Part shown: positions 48,601 through 58,876 of the stretch, piece by piece
Layout: the number at the start of each line of letters is the position of its first letter
Numbering within the stretch: position 1 is the first letter of the stretch
Origin: Hirsutella rhossiliensis
Taxonomy: Eukaryota; Ascomycota; Sordariomycetes; Hypocreales; Ophiocordycipitaceae
Reading direction: 5' to 3'
Assembly: GCF_020360975.1 (NCBI RefSeq)
Contig: NW_025408667.1
Location: 5,270,001 to 5,334,000 of the forward strand
Length of the DNA: 64,000 bases
Notes under the pieces: model-generated
Seen by the model: only the letters and a program-made list of their open reading frames with translations
Databases searched by the model: none
What the model was told of the DNA's origin: nothing
Translations under genes and position numbers: made by a program

Positions 48601-50200
48601 AAACTAAAATACCTAGGAATTAAAGCCTCGTCCTAGTAATAGGGAGGCCCTAGGCGGCCGTTAGGTCTATAAAATAAAGCGGGATAATAATAATAATATT
48701 ATTTAATATAAAGCCTACTATATAGGAAAAGGATTTAATTAGGTCTATAGCCTAGATTATTTAGAAACCTTTTCTACGATAGTAAGACCTAAATCTATTA
48801 GAATGCTACTTATAATAGCTATTTTTAATAACTATACTATACTATAATATAATATAAAAAATGCCTTTATATATACCGAAATAAATATAAATATTTATAT
48901 AAAGATCCCTATAAGCTATAAAGAGCTAATACTTAAAGACTAGTTTAATAAAAACTAGTATAAGTATAATATTAGCTATTTATAGTTCCTAGAGCTATAT
49001 AAAAAGAAAAGGCTAGTAGTAAAATTAAAGAAAGTATAATATAGCCTTAAATAAAACCTAAAGCTTTAGTATAACTATCTTAGCTCTATATTAGCTAAGA
49101 TAGGATTTTTAGCCCTTCTTATAAATAAAGGGGTATTTATAAATATATAATATAAAATTGCGATAGTAATCTACGTAGATAACCTCTTAATAATAAGGCT
49201 TAATAAAGGTATAATAAATAGTTTACTTAAAAAAGTAGTAGATTATATAAAGGTTTAGCCTTTAAGTAAACTAAAAGACTTCTTAGGAATATATATAATT
49301 ATAAACTAAAGTAAAAAGGAGATATTTATATCTTAGGAAAAATATACTTATAATAAAATACGAGAATATAATAAAGAAGACTTAAGGACTTTTAATACCC
49401 TTACTATAATAAGAGTAAAGCTTAAAAAGGCTATTATAACGCCTTTATAAAAAGAAATCCTTATTTACTAAAGGGAAATAACGGCTTTATTATATCTAGC
49501 TATAATAACAAGGCTAGATATTTTATATACTATTATTTCCTATACTAGATTTACTTTTAAACTAGATAATATATATTTTAAAGCGTTAAATACTATCTAG
49601 AAATATTTAAATAAATACCCTAACCTAAGGATAATCTATTACTATAATATTACTTATACTTATAATTTTATAAAAGGTTATTCTAACGCTAGCTAAGCGT
49701 CTAACCTTATAGATATAAAATCTATTTTTAGATACTATTTCTATATTTATAAAAATATTATAAGTTAAGCTAGCTAAAAGTAAAAATCTATAGCCCTATT
49801 AACCTATAAAGCTAAATTTATTACCCTTAGGGAGGCTAATAAAGAAGCTTTATATCTAAATCGGCTATTTTATTTAATAAATAATAGCTTATCTATTAAA
49901 GTTCTTAATACTATACCTCTTATTTTAAAAGATAACGAGGTAGCTATTAAATTAGCTAAAAATCCGGAATTTTATAAAAAGATAAAGTATATAAATATTA
50001 CTTACTTTTATACCTAAGAAAATATTAAGGAAAAGAAAATCCGGATTTTCTATACTAAGTCCGAAGATAATATTACCGATATATTTACTAAGGAACTAAA
50101 AAGAGAAAAATTCTTTAAGTTCTAAGAGCTTCTTTCCCTTAGGGAATTAAAAGAGCCTTAAAAAGAAAAGCTTATATCGCTTTAATATAGGTTTTTTAGC
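45675..50200 (+). pseudogene. Copia-3 gag-pol (RIPed)
   Basis: Integrase is shown by GIKYYTSPPRTPE*NGVIK*INRTIL near 47705-47790, RT by IVIYVDNLLIIG near 49165-49203 (YVDD to YVDN), and RNase H by TYKAKFITLREANKEALYLNRLF near 49803-49872. The gag region with Lys-rich stretches occupies about 45700-46500. Trp/Gln codons appear as stops throughout. Confidence 0.88.
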
Positions 50201-50544
50201 TATCTTTTACTTTCTTAGCTTTTCCTCTATATATAACTAATAGGTTTTTTCCTTTAAAAAGGTTTCTTATTAATAAAAAACAACTTATAAAAATAGGGGT
50301 TTTCCTTATTAAAGGTTTCCTATAATATCTTTATAAGGCTTTTTCCTTATAAAGGTTTACCTAAAAAAAAGAGAAAAAATTATAACTATAACTAGGATTT
50401 TTCCTACTAAGGTTTTTCCTAGAAAGGGTTTTAAAATTTTCCCTTATATTCCTATTATATACCTTATTCTTAATAAGGATAATTCTACTATAAAAGAAAT
50501 AACTAGTAAAGAGTACTATTTACCTAGTACTCTTTAAGGGAAGC

Positions 50545-51240
50545 TATAAGAATATACCCTTATATTCCTATTTTATTATTATAAAGAATTAATAGGTATA
50601 GGGACGCTCTATAAAATAAGCTAGTAAAAAGAGTCTCTATAATATAGTCTAAGGGAATAACCCTTAAAGATAAAGACCTTAACTAGATATCTATACCTTT
50701 CTTTAGGAAAAGCGGGTTTAGATAAGCCTATCTAAATAAATTAAAATATATATAAAATATATAAGTTAATTATAAGCGGAACGGATACCCTATTACTTAT
50801 TTTAGCCTAGCGGTTTTAAAGATATCCGCGATATAAGAATAGGTAGGGCATAGAATATTCTAGTTAAATCTACTACTTATATTAGAACCTATAGTCTTAC
50901 GTTAACTATTATATTATAATTAGACTACCTATTAAGTTAGGAAGACATACTATAAATAGAGCTTTTTAAGTACTATAGAATATACTAGAAAGCTAACTAA
51001 TTAGTCTACTAGTAAGCGAGCAATAGTTTATAAAGGATAAAGGATTTCCCTAAGAGTAGTAGATAAAATAAGTAAGTTTATAAGTATCTTTTATAACGCT
51101 ATTCTTTTAATATATTATTTAGCCTTTTATATACTTACTATAAACTCTAGACGAAATCCTGCCTTATACTCTTTTAACTAATCTTTTAGCTTACGTTATC
51201 GATTACCTAATCCTTTACTTATTACTTATAACCTTTTATA
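50545..51240 (+). repeat. Copia-3 3' LTR, 696 bp
   Basis: Same length as the 5' LTR and followed by the TSD aaatt. Confidence 0.88.
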
Positions 51241-51439
51241 AAATTATATTATATTAATTAAAATATTTATATTATTAACGAGTTACTATATAAAATATAA
51301 TAGGTTTTCTTTTAATAGAATAATAAGCGCGTTACGCTTTACCTCTTAGCTTTTAACGTTCTTTCTCTACCTCCTTTATTACTACTATTATAATAGCGAC
51401 CGCCTATACTATATTAAACGCGATAAAGGATCTCTAAGT

Positions 51440-52483
51440 TAAAGCGGCTATTAAGTATTACCTATTAGATCTAGAAAATACCTAGCTAAAGAATATAAAG
51501 TAAAATTATTATACTAAGTAAGAAGAATAAAAAGCAAGCTTATATACGCGCGCTATAATCTTTATATAGATCTATATATTAACCGCTTTATAAGAGTAGT
51601 ATTAAGCTAACTAGCCTATAATCCTAAACGTTTAGCTAGCCTTAGTACTATAGGGCTAGTAGCTACTAAGAGACCTAGTAGATAAAGGAAAGCTCTTACT
51701 CTTTATAAAGGAGGTAGTAGTATTATATCTTTTAAAGAAAGGAAAGAGGGTCGCCGATAAAAAAAGATAATATTTTAAGGCCTAGAAAGCTAATAGGGCT
51801 ATAAAGAGATATAAAGTATTATTAAGTAATAGATATTAACTATAGGATATAGTTATTAAACTAAGCTAGCTAATTATATTAATACCTAGCTTCCTTTTAA
51901 TAGATATTATTATTATAAGTAGTAAAGGTAATAAATATAAGTTAGACTCTAACTTAAAGTTATATAGGTCTACGCTTAAACTATAGTATAATATTATATA
52001 GGGCTATATCTCGGCTATATAAAAGTTTTATAATAAGTAAAAGAGCTAAGGGGTTAATCTTATAGCCTAGCTATAAAGAGTAGTACTAAAGGCACTTAAG
52101 CGTAGTATTCTTATAATAACTTAAGGCTAAAAGAGAAAGGAGTATATAGATAGGGGAGTTAGAACTCTAAGAGATATATATATACTAGCGTAGATACCTA
52201 ACTATACTAACGTAGTATTATTTAAGAGGAAAGAGATCGCCTATACCTTAGGGATATAAGTAGACTTTCTACTTAAGAACTATATACTACTATAGTCTAG
52301 TAACCGCTTACTAATAAAGTTAGTAAACTACTTTCCCTTAAACTTACTTAATAAGGGCTTTAAGGCCTAGGGGTATACTATAAAGGCGCTAGTTATTATA
52401 ATAAACTATAGGAAGACTAACTAGTATAGCTATATAAAGTATAGATCTACTTTATAATATTAAGATCCGCGGTCTTATCTTAT
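51440..52483 (+). pseudogene. Crypton-type tyrosine recombinase relic, N-terminal part
   Basis: After allowing TAA/TAG for Gln, the plus frame is nearly continuous. It contains GKLLLFIKEVVV (51687-51722), then YISAI*KFYNK*KS*GVN, KALKR.., a DRGVRTL stretch, VDFLLKNYILL, and KTN*YSYIKYRSTL*Y*DPRS up to 52478. This order matches the fungal Crypton/Gcr1-like recombinases as I know them. Cryptons are DNA transposons that move by a tyrosine recombinase. The frame is cut after DPRSY by an inverted Copia-3 solo LTR with TSD cttat, and resumes at 53184. Confidence 0.65.
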
Positions 52484-53178
52484 TATTAAAGGTATAAGTA
52501 ATAAGCGTAGAATTAGGTAATCGATACTATAAGCGAAAGGATCGGTCGAAGGAGTATAGGGTAGGATTTCGTCCGGAATTTATAACGATTATATAAGGGG
52601 CTAAAGAATATATTAAAAGAATAGCGTTATAAAGGATACTTATAAACTTACTTATTTTATCTACTATTCCTAGGGAAATCCTTTATCTTTTGTAGACTAT
52701 TACTCGCTTACTAGTAAACTAATTAGTTAGCTTTCTAGTATATTCTATAGTACTTAAAAAGCTCTATCTATAGTATATCTTCTTAACTTAGTAGGTAGTC
52801 TAAATATAATATAATAGTTAACGTTAGACTATAGGTTCTAGTATAAGTAGTAGATTTAACTAGAATATTCTATGCCCTACCTATTCTTATATCGCGGATA
52901 TCTTTAGAACCGCTAGGCTAAAATAGGCAATAGGGTATCCTTTCTGCTTATAGTTAACTTATATATTTTATATATATTTTATTTTACTAGGATAGGCTTA
53001 TCGTAACCCGCTTTTCCTAAAAGAAGGTATAGATATCTAGTAGAGGTCTTTATCTTTAAGGGTTATTCCCTTAGACTATATTATAGAGCCTCTTTTTACT
53101 AGCTTATTTTATAGAGCCTCCCTATACCTATTATTTCTTTATAATAGTAAAATAGGAATATAAGGGTATATTCTTATA
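52484..53178 (-). repeat. Copia-3 solo LTR, inverted, TSD cttat
   Basis: Reverse complement of the Copia-3 LTR over about 695 bp with exact TSD (52479-52483, 53179-53183) and no internal sequence. It lies within the Crypton frame. Confidence 0.9.
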
Positions 53179-53183
53179 CTTAT

Positions 53184-53590
53184 TAGCGCCCTTACGTTCT
53201 AGCTTTTCTAGCGCTAGTAAGTAGAAAAAGGCAGAAAGGTTTCCTATCTTTTAATAAAGTAAAGACTAGTATAAAACGAAAGTGCTCTACTAATCGCTAA
53301 AGAAGCCTTTAGGTAAGCGTAATAGTATTTACTAGGATCTTATAACTTAAAGGGTATATTAACCCTTTTACTTACTAAATATATAGCTTTATTACTAAGC
53401 TAGACCACTTAAGAATAGACGTCTAGGCTTTATAAGAAGGCTAGTATTAAGGTCTTTAAGGTTAGCTATATACTTAGAGTAGCCGCGATATAAAACGCTA
53501 ATATAGCCGGAGTAAATAAAGGCTAGGTATATTATTTACCCTAGGTAAGCCGCTAACCCCCTTACCTAAGGTTCCTTAAACTATATAGAT
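53184..53590 (+). pseudogene. Crypton-type tyrosine recombinase relic, catalytic C-terminus
   Basis: Continues the frame of 52478 after the solo LTR (ISALTF*LF*R). Near 53440-53510 it reads YKKASIKVFKVSYILRVAAI*NANIAGVNKG, the region of the HxxR catalytic box of tyrosine recombinases. Here the His is Tyr (tat at 53467-53469), as expected if RIP changed CAT to TAT. The final Tyr nucleophile is not identified. Confidence 0.6.
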
Positions 53591-53606
53591 CCGCCGAGCC
53601 GGTTAT

Positions 53607-54303
53607 TATAAGAATATACCCTTATATTCCTATTTTACTATTATAAAGAAATAATAGGTATAGGGAGGCTTTATAGAATAAGCTAGTAAAAAGAGGCTCT
53701 ATAATACAGTCTAAGGGAATAACCCTTAAAAGACAAAGACCTCTACTAGATATCTATACCTTCCTCTAGGGAAAGGGGGTTAGGATAAGCCTATCCTTAT
53801 AAACAAAAATATTTATAAACTGCATAAGCCAATTACGAGTAGAACGGATACCCTATTGCCTATTTTGGCCTAGCGGTTCCGAAGATATCCGCGATACGAG
53901 AATAGGTAGGGCATAGAACATTCTAGTTAAATCCACTACTTATACTAGAACCTATAGTCTTACGTTAACCATCACGCCACAATTAGACCACCTACTAAGT
54001 GAGGAAGATATACTATAGATAGAGCTTTTTAAGCACTATAGAATATGCTAGAAAGCTGACTAATTAGTCTACTAGTAGGCGAGCAATGGTCTATAAAAGA
54101 CGAAGGATTTCCCTAGGAGTAGTAGATAGAATAAGCAAGTTTATATATATCTTTTACAACGCTATTCTTTTAATATATTATTTAGCCCCTTATATATTCG
54201 TTATAAATTCCGGACGAAATCCTACCCTATACTCCTTTAACCGATCTTTCCGCTTACGTTATCGATTACCCGATTCTACGCTTATTGCTTATACCTTTTT
54301 ACA
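53607..54303 (+). repeat. Copia-3 LTR without target duplication, weakly RIPed
   Basis: About 697 bp. Several CpA sites that are TpA in the other copies are intact here, including the terminal CA at 54302-54303. Flanks gttat and ttagc do not match, and the left neighbour is Crypton while the right is a pogo-like relic. A recombination between two Copia-3 copies with loss of DNA between them would explain this. Confidence 0.8.
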
Positions 54304-54329
54304 TTAGCTAATCTAGCGGCTACGATATT

Positions 54330-56204
54330 ACTAAAAGCTCTAGGGTTAGTAAAAGAGCGATAACTATTTTATTTAGAGTCCTTAGACTCTTCTCTTAAGC
54401 TTTAGAAGGTACCTACTAGGGCCGCGGCTTCTATTACGTACTTTCCTAGCTTAGACCTTTAAGATCGTCTTAAAGTTATCGACTAGCCGCTTTCTCTTAC
54501 TTCTTTGCTTCTTTTTCCTATAATTTTTACTTCTTTTTCTCCTCTCGCTACTTCTTTCTTTCTAACGCCTCTTCTTTTTACTCTTCTACCTTTTTCTATT
54601 ACTAAACCCTCTAGAATTCCCTCTAGATTGCTTCCTCTTTCTTCTAAACCTCTATCGCCGCTTTCTTTACTCGAGCTTAAGCTACTTTTTATAGGCTAAA
54701 GACCTAAGTAGAGTTAGGATCTATATAGTTAAAGAGATAATCTTTTAGAGCTATACTACGCTACCTATACTATTTCTTATAAATTATAGTCTTATAGAGT
54801 CCCTTATTCTTATATCTAAGTAGCTTAACCTTAGATTAAAGGCTTTTAAGAATACTCTTTAGCTTCTAAGTACTAACTTTAGTATTAGCGGTAGATTTAT
54901 CGACTACTTTATCGATAAGCCGTCGTAATTCTTAAGTAGTAGGTTACTATAATACTAAGGAGTCTTCTAAATCGCTGCTTATATTTAAATCGTCGTATTC
55001 CTTCTTTATAATCTATAATAAGACGACTTCGCTAAAGGTAGGAGGCCGGTCTATATCTACCCGCTTATAATATTCTTTAGGGAAAAGGACGCCTTTAATA
55101 CGTTCTAAAATAAGGTCTAGAATTCGCGTTTAAATAGCCTAATAAGTCCTTATATTTTTACTATCTACCGGATAAGCTAATTTATATATACCGTTAATAA
55201 GAGACTAAATAGAGATATATCTAAGAGCTAGGGCTAATAAGTAAAATAAAGGGGAAATACTATAATAATAATCCGATACTAGTTATACTACTTTAGAAAG
55301 TCTATATTAATATAGCTTAAGTAGCTATTAGTAATAAGAAGGCGATAATCGCGGCCGTTTACGCCTTTACCTTAGTAAACCGATTAAGAACGCTAATAAG
55401 CTACTCTTTTCTAAGCTTATAGTTAGTCTAGACTATATCTAAGGTTATAAAGAAAGCTAATTAATGCTCTAGGTTAAATTTTATAAGCTAAGTATCCTAA
55501 ACTTATCCTAGCTTACCTTAGTAGATAAGAAAAGAAGGCAGCGATATTATATCCTAATAAATATAAGCTATAAATATAATCTAGCATCGATTACTATCTT
55601 ATAATATACTAAGTAATTTACCTTGCTTTTTCTAATTAAGAGAGAATACTCTCTTAGTTTAGTTAATAATACCTATAAGAAAGCCTTTTTCGTCTATATT
55701 ATATATATTATAAAGGGCGATATTATATTCCTTAATTTTTAAGCGTATCTTCTACTATTAGTAATAGAAATAAGATACTTTATATTAACGTACTAGTTTA
55801 TAATAATCTTTATACCTTAAAGTACTATTAGCTTACTTTCGCGCTATATTAAATCTATCGAACTAGGTATAACTAAGCTTATTACGATAGCGGTTAACGA
55901 AGCTATATAGCTAGTTCTTTCCGACCTCTATTTTTGCTATATCCTAAGCGAAGTTCTTAATTATAGATAGCGTAGGCGGGATGCCACGTAACGAAAGCTT
56001 ATAAATATAAGCAATAAGATCTAGTTCCTACTATTTTAATAGTCGAGATTTATAGAGGGAGTCCGCATCGCGTCTTAAGCGCTATTTGCTTTAATGGCGG
56101 CGGCGCAACGTGGTCTCATCGTAGCTAAATTAGCGAGCTATTTTAGCGTAATTAACCGATTCTAAGGACTTTAGGAAAGCAAGCGCTTCGTTAATAGCCG
56201 CCAT
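54330..56204 (-). pseudogene. Pogo/Fot-type DDE transposase relic (second copy)
   Basis: An intact ATG at 56204-56202 opens MAAINEALAFLKSLESVNYA.., a psq-type helix-turn-helix start. It is followed by a second DNA-binding part (..SLRGIPPTL.., ..VGKN*LYSFVNRY) and the first catalytic Asp region IYNIDEKGFLIG near 55675-55720. A segment like P..FTYQP.LLD.S further on fits the DDE_1 fold. The stops are RIP type. The first ~150 bp are almost un-RIPed and mutation density rises toward lower coordinates. It is a different lineage from the relic at 36262. No terminal inverted repeats were found; the left end abuts the Copia-3 LTR. Confidence 0.7.
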
Positions 56205-56229
56205 GGTTATTGAGATGTTCTAGATTAAT

Positions 56230-56759
56230 GTTGAGATAGAATGTCGGTAGGTAGGCAGGATTTATTTCGCCCGGAGGGAGGTCCCTATAAGGCCTTTACA
56301 CAGTCTAGAGTACAGTTCAGCACGTTTGTTCCTTAACTCCCCACAGAATGTCGGTGTAAGTCCGGCGGGTCACGGGATCCGGCAGATCACCGGTAAATCC
56401 CTTAATCGGCGGTAATCTGCGGTGGTAATCCGCTGACCGCCCACTAAAGCCGGACCTGTGACATCCACTTGATTTCAGCGCTGCTTCTAGATCACATCGT
56501 CATCTAGGCTGGCTGAGTGGCGATATCGCCACTCAGTCCAACGTCACAAGTATAAGAAGCCAACTTCTCACCATCACTTAGAAAGAGAATCAAGAGTTAC
56601 TCAGTCCCCGATCTTCATGCTTGCTCAGCTCATCCTCCGTGCGATAGAGCGCGTGAACAGGGGTCGATACGTGTTCATGGGCCACTGACAGTCTGCGGTT
56701 CTACGGGAAAAAAAAGTATTGGCTGCCGGACGTGACGAGTACTGCATTCAGCTGGATGG
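56230..56759. other. Gene-free segment with normal base composition
   Basis: No coding signal is seen. The segment holds two agaatgtcggt words (near 56239 and 56345), a patch with repeated cggtaatc-like words near 56388-56440, and a 24-bp perfect palindrome at 56513-56536. It separates the RIPed block from the gene that ends at 56760. Confidence 0.5.
56513..56536. repeat. 24-bp perfect palindrome
   Basis: ctgagtggcgat and its exact reverse complement are joined without spacer. The surrounding 56457-56548 begins tgtgac and ends gtcaca, so the palindrome could be the core of a small mobile element. No TSD is seen. Confidence 0.6.
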
Positions 56760-57798
56760 CTAATTATCGAACATGGCGTTCGCCGCACTGATAGCCTTCC
56801 GGCGAGCTGCATCGGTCAGGCCATCAATCACACTCGCTCGAGGACGAAAGATCCTGCAGTTGAACTCTAATGGACTTAATTAGTTAAACGTTTGAATCAG
56901 GAGCGTTAGTCTTACCTCCTGTGATGCCATTCTTGTCCGCCTGATGGAACAGAATGCGCGAACAGTCAGACCACGCAACGAGCTTAATTCGATACAACTG
57001 CCCCTCTTCATGATTAGCTTCTTTCAATATGTCCACAGAAGCTTTTGAAATATACTAACCTTAAAGAAAGGGTGATCAAAATCCGGGAAACGGAGTACCC
57101 CAATATCAACTAAATCCTTCTCATGGTGCTCGTTCTTTGCGAACAATGTCTCAAAGCTGTCAATTGTAGCGCCGGTTTGGGCTACGATCTGAGCCATTAC
57201 ATTAATGTCGATCTTAGTGCTTTGAATCACGTCATCGTCCGCGATGAGATTTATAAACCAGGTCTTGGCCTATCTCATGTTGTTAGGCATCTGTAAGGGC
57301 TTAAGAGGGGCAGTAAACAGGGGTTTCCCGGCAACCATACCTCTCTGACAATGTTTTCATCGGCAGAGCCATCAATTTTAAAGTCATTGACGCTCTCTTT
57401 AATCATTTTATCAGCACGAGCAATTTCTGCACCATCTGGCTCAAGCAGCTCGTTTTGCATCATGGTAGACAAAACTGCTTTCCAGCTCTTGTCGGTCTGC
57501 TTGCCTAGAACCTTCATAGTTCCTGCAATCATAACCTTAAGTCGATCGTCCATATTTTGAAGTGATTCTTTGTTTAGTTCGCCAAACGACGGTGCAAGTT
57601 CAGTGTGAAGAAAATCTTTAGACTCTTTGTCTCGCACGTTCATCTTAATGTTTAACTTAGCAAAACGATCCGGTTTAATCAACTGGGTTTTCCCCGTTAC
57701 CCTACCTTGGTAAAGTCAAAGTTCTTAACGATATTACTGATATCTCCGGTCTTGCCGAAGACATTGTTCAGGAGCAGCGAAGGATCAATCTGAGCCAT
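56760..57798 (-). CDS. Multi-exon gene, possible CytB-like (delta-endotoxin-like) family protein
   Basis: Proposed exons on the minus strand are 57798-57706, 57682-57341, 57269-57060, 56997-56916 and 56866-56760. Three introns are well supported: 57340-57270 (GTATGG..CTAAC..TAG), 57059-56998 (GTTAGT..GCTAAT..CAG) and 56915-56867 (GTAAGA..CTAAT..TAG). Between exons 1 and 2 only 23 nt are out of frame, too short for a normal intron; a one-base loss in the G run at 57702-57700 is the likelier cause. The product would have about 280 residues, with no signal peptide or membrane segment. The conserved-looking end (..RIKL.AWSD.., ..NGI.., EFNC) recalls fungal proteins annotated as CytB-like endotoxin relatives, but this is from memory and tentative; no toxic activity can be inferred. 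Composition is normal. Confidence 0.6.
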
Positions 57799-57895
57799 CT
57801 TGGAAAGGTAGAAATGCGTGAGGTTCGTACTTCCAGGGGGATTGCAAAACAATTTTGTTGGTATTGGACGGGGTCAAGAACTTCGAACTGAAGAA

Positions 57896-57903
57896 TCTTA
57901 TAT
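57896..57903 (-). promoter_or_regulatory. TATA box of the 57798 gene
   Basis: On the minus strand ATATAAGA lies about 98 bp before the ATG (57798), with no other TATA-like word nearer. The chromovirus LTR begins 145 bp further upstream at 58048. Confidence 0.45.
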
Positions 57904-58042
57904 TCGAGGATGGCGAAGAAATTGCGAAAGTAAGGAAGCTGGGGCAGTGGACGAACGGGCTTGGGCTTTTATGATTCTCAGCTGAGTCGATGCTTTCAAT
58001 GTTGTTTCGGTTATTGTTAGAGCCGTGGCCTGAAATGAACTA

Positions 58043-58047
58043 CTAGG
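58043..58047. repeat. Target-site duplication CTAGG, left copy
   Basis: Identical to 63447-63451, directly bordering the two LTRs of the chromovirus. Confidence 0.9.
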
Positions 58048-58280
58048 TGTGAAAGGCTGGCCCGGAGTTTATTCAACAAGCAGGTGCCTAGGTGTTGTCT
58101 ATCTAGAGCTAAGGAGGAAAAGAAGCTGAACTCGAGGCGTAGCCTCGAGTGCGAGCTTATATTACCCTTCTCGGAATGTTCTCGCAGCTTCTGGGTCCGC
58201 GGGCGGGCCGGTGTTGCCACCGGGCACGACCCACCGGACCCGGTACAACCGGGTCCACCAGCCAGGCACAGCCCGTGACA
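58048..58280 (-). repeat. Gypsy-3 3' LTR, 233 bp
   Basis: Carries the same hairpin (58131-58149) and transcript-start motif (58100-58110) as the 5' LTR. It could provide a promoter reading outward into the gene at 57798-56760, which is on the same strand. Confidence 0.92.
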
Positions 58281-58542
58281 TTACCCCTTGTCCCCTCCGA
58301 CCAGGTCGGCGTCTGCGGGGTTCTTGCGTTCCTGCCAGCGTCTCGTACCTCTCCCTAGGGCCATCATTGGTCTTGATTGGCCCGTACTTGTCCTCGAATG
58401 CCTTCATCGCAATTGTTCCTTGCAACCACTCAACTGGCTCCCAAGTCGGCTCTGCGTAGCCCGTCCATCGCACTAGTGTTGCCTGAATTCCCCTCGTCCC
58501 CGCTTCTTCCATCTCGCGCAGAGAATCTCGTCGACATCCCAC
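58281..58542 (-). pseudogene. Gypsy-3 chromodomain
   Basis: The minus frame reads ..ATLVRWTGYAEPTWEPVEWL.. followed by AFEDKYG, the chromodomain core with its aromatic and Trp residues. It lies at the extreme C-terminus of pol, where chromoviruses carry it, and would direct integration to modified histone H3. A frame break separates it from the GPY/F part, and the frame runs on into the LTR without a clear stop. Confidence 0.85.
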
Positions 58543-58588
58543 AGATTCGTGCCGGACTCATCTTGTACCGGTGGTGGCTGTGCGTCAT

Positions 58589-58876
58589 CTACCTTTTGGC
58601 CAGGAGCCGGATCTTGATGCGCCCGCCGCAAAGGTCAACATGAAATCGCGGGTAAATTGAGCCACGAACATCGAGCTCAACAACGTGCGAACTAATTACC
58701 TTCGTGACTGTGTACTTGTGATGCAGCCAGTCGAGCTTCTTGCACGGTCGTGGCGATCTGTAGTTTGCCATCGAGAGCCACACCTTGTCACCAACTTCAA
58801 ATCGCTCCGCAGGCTGTCGCTTTGCGTTGGCAGCCTCTTCTTGTTGTTGCTGTGAGGAGGCCATCACTGCTTGCAT
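58589..58876 (-). pseudogene. Gypsy-3 integrase C-terminal (GPY/F) domain
   Basis: Contains FEVGDKVWLSMANYRS, KKLDWLHHKYTVTKV, HVVELD and PRFHVDL, the usual C-terminal module between integrase core and chromodomain. A Gln-rich run (SSQQQQEEAAN) opens it. Out of frame with both neighbours by small indels. Confidence 0.85.

Larger units (their letters stand above)
44979..51240 (+). mobile_element. Copia-3: full-length RIPed Ty1/Copia element, 6.26 kb
   Basis: LTRs 44979-45674 and 50545-51240 (696 bp each) with exact TSD aaatt (44974-44978, 51241-51245). The primer site ggttataagcttagc starts at 45675 right after the LTR and fits the initiator-tRNA-Met anticodon arm after RIP. The polypurine tract aagggaagc precedes 50545. 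LTR ends are canonical TG..CA before RIP (an unmutated CA remains in the copy ending at 54303). Confidence 0.92.

Noticed and set aside
51440..53590. A Starship-type (DUF3435) captain recombinase
   Set aside because: The residue order fits Crypton/Gcr1-like recombinases better, and no cargo or Starship boundary is seen.
54086..54307. 73-codon plus-strand frame
   Set aside because: Falls inside the Copia-3 LTR at 53607-54303; the same region is broken in the other copies.
54505..54699. 64-codon plus-strand frame, Ser/Leu/Pro-rich
   Set aside because: It is the opposite strand of the low-complexity C-terminal part of the pogo-like relic.
56349..56463. Possible 115-bp solo LTR (TGT..ACA)
   Set aside because: Flanks cagaa and tccac do not form a TSD and no second copy is seen in the window.
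57351..57560. 69-codon plus-strand frame
   Set aside because: Antisense reading of exon 2 of the minus-strand gene, with no support of its own.
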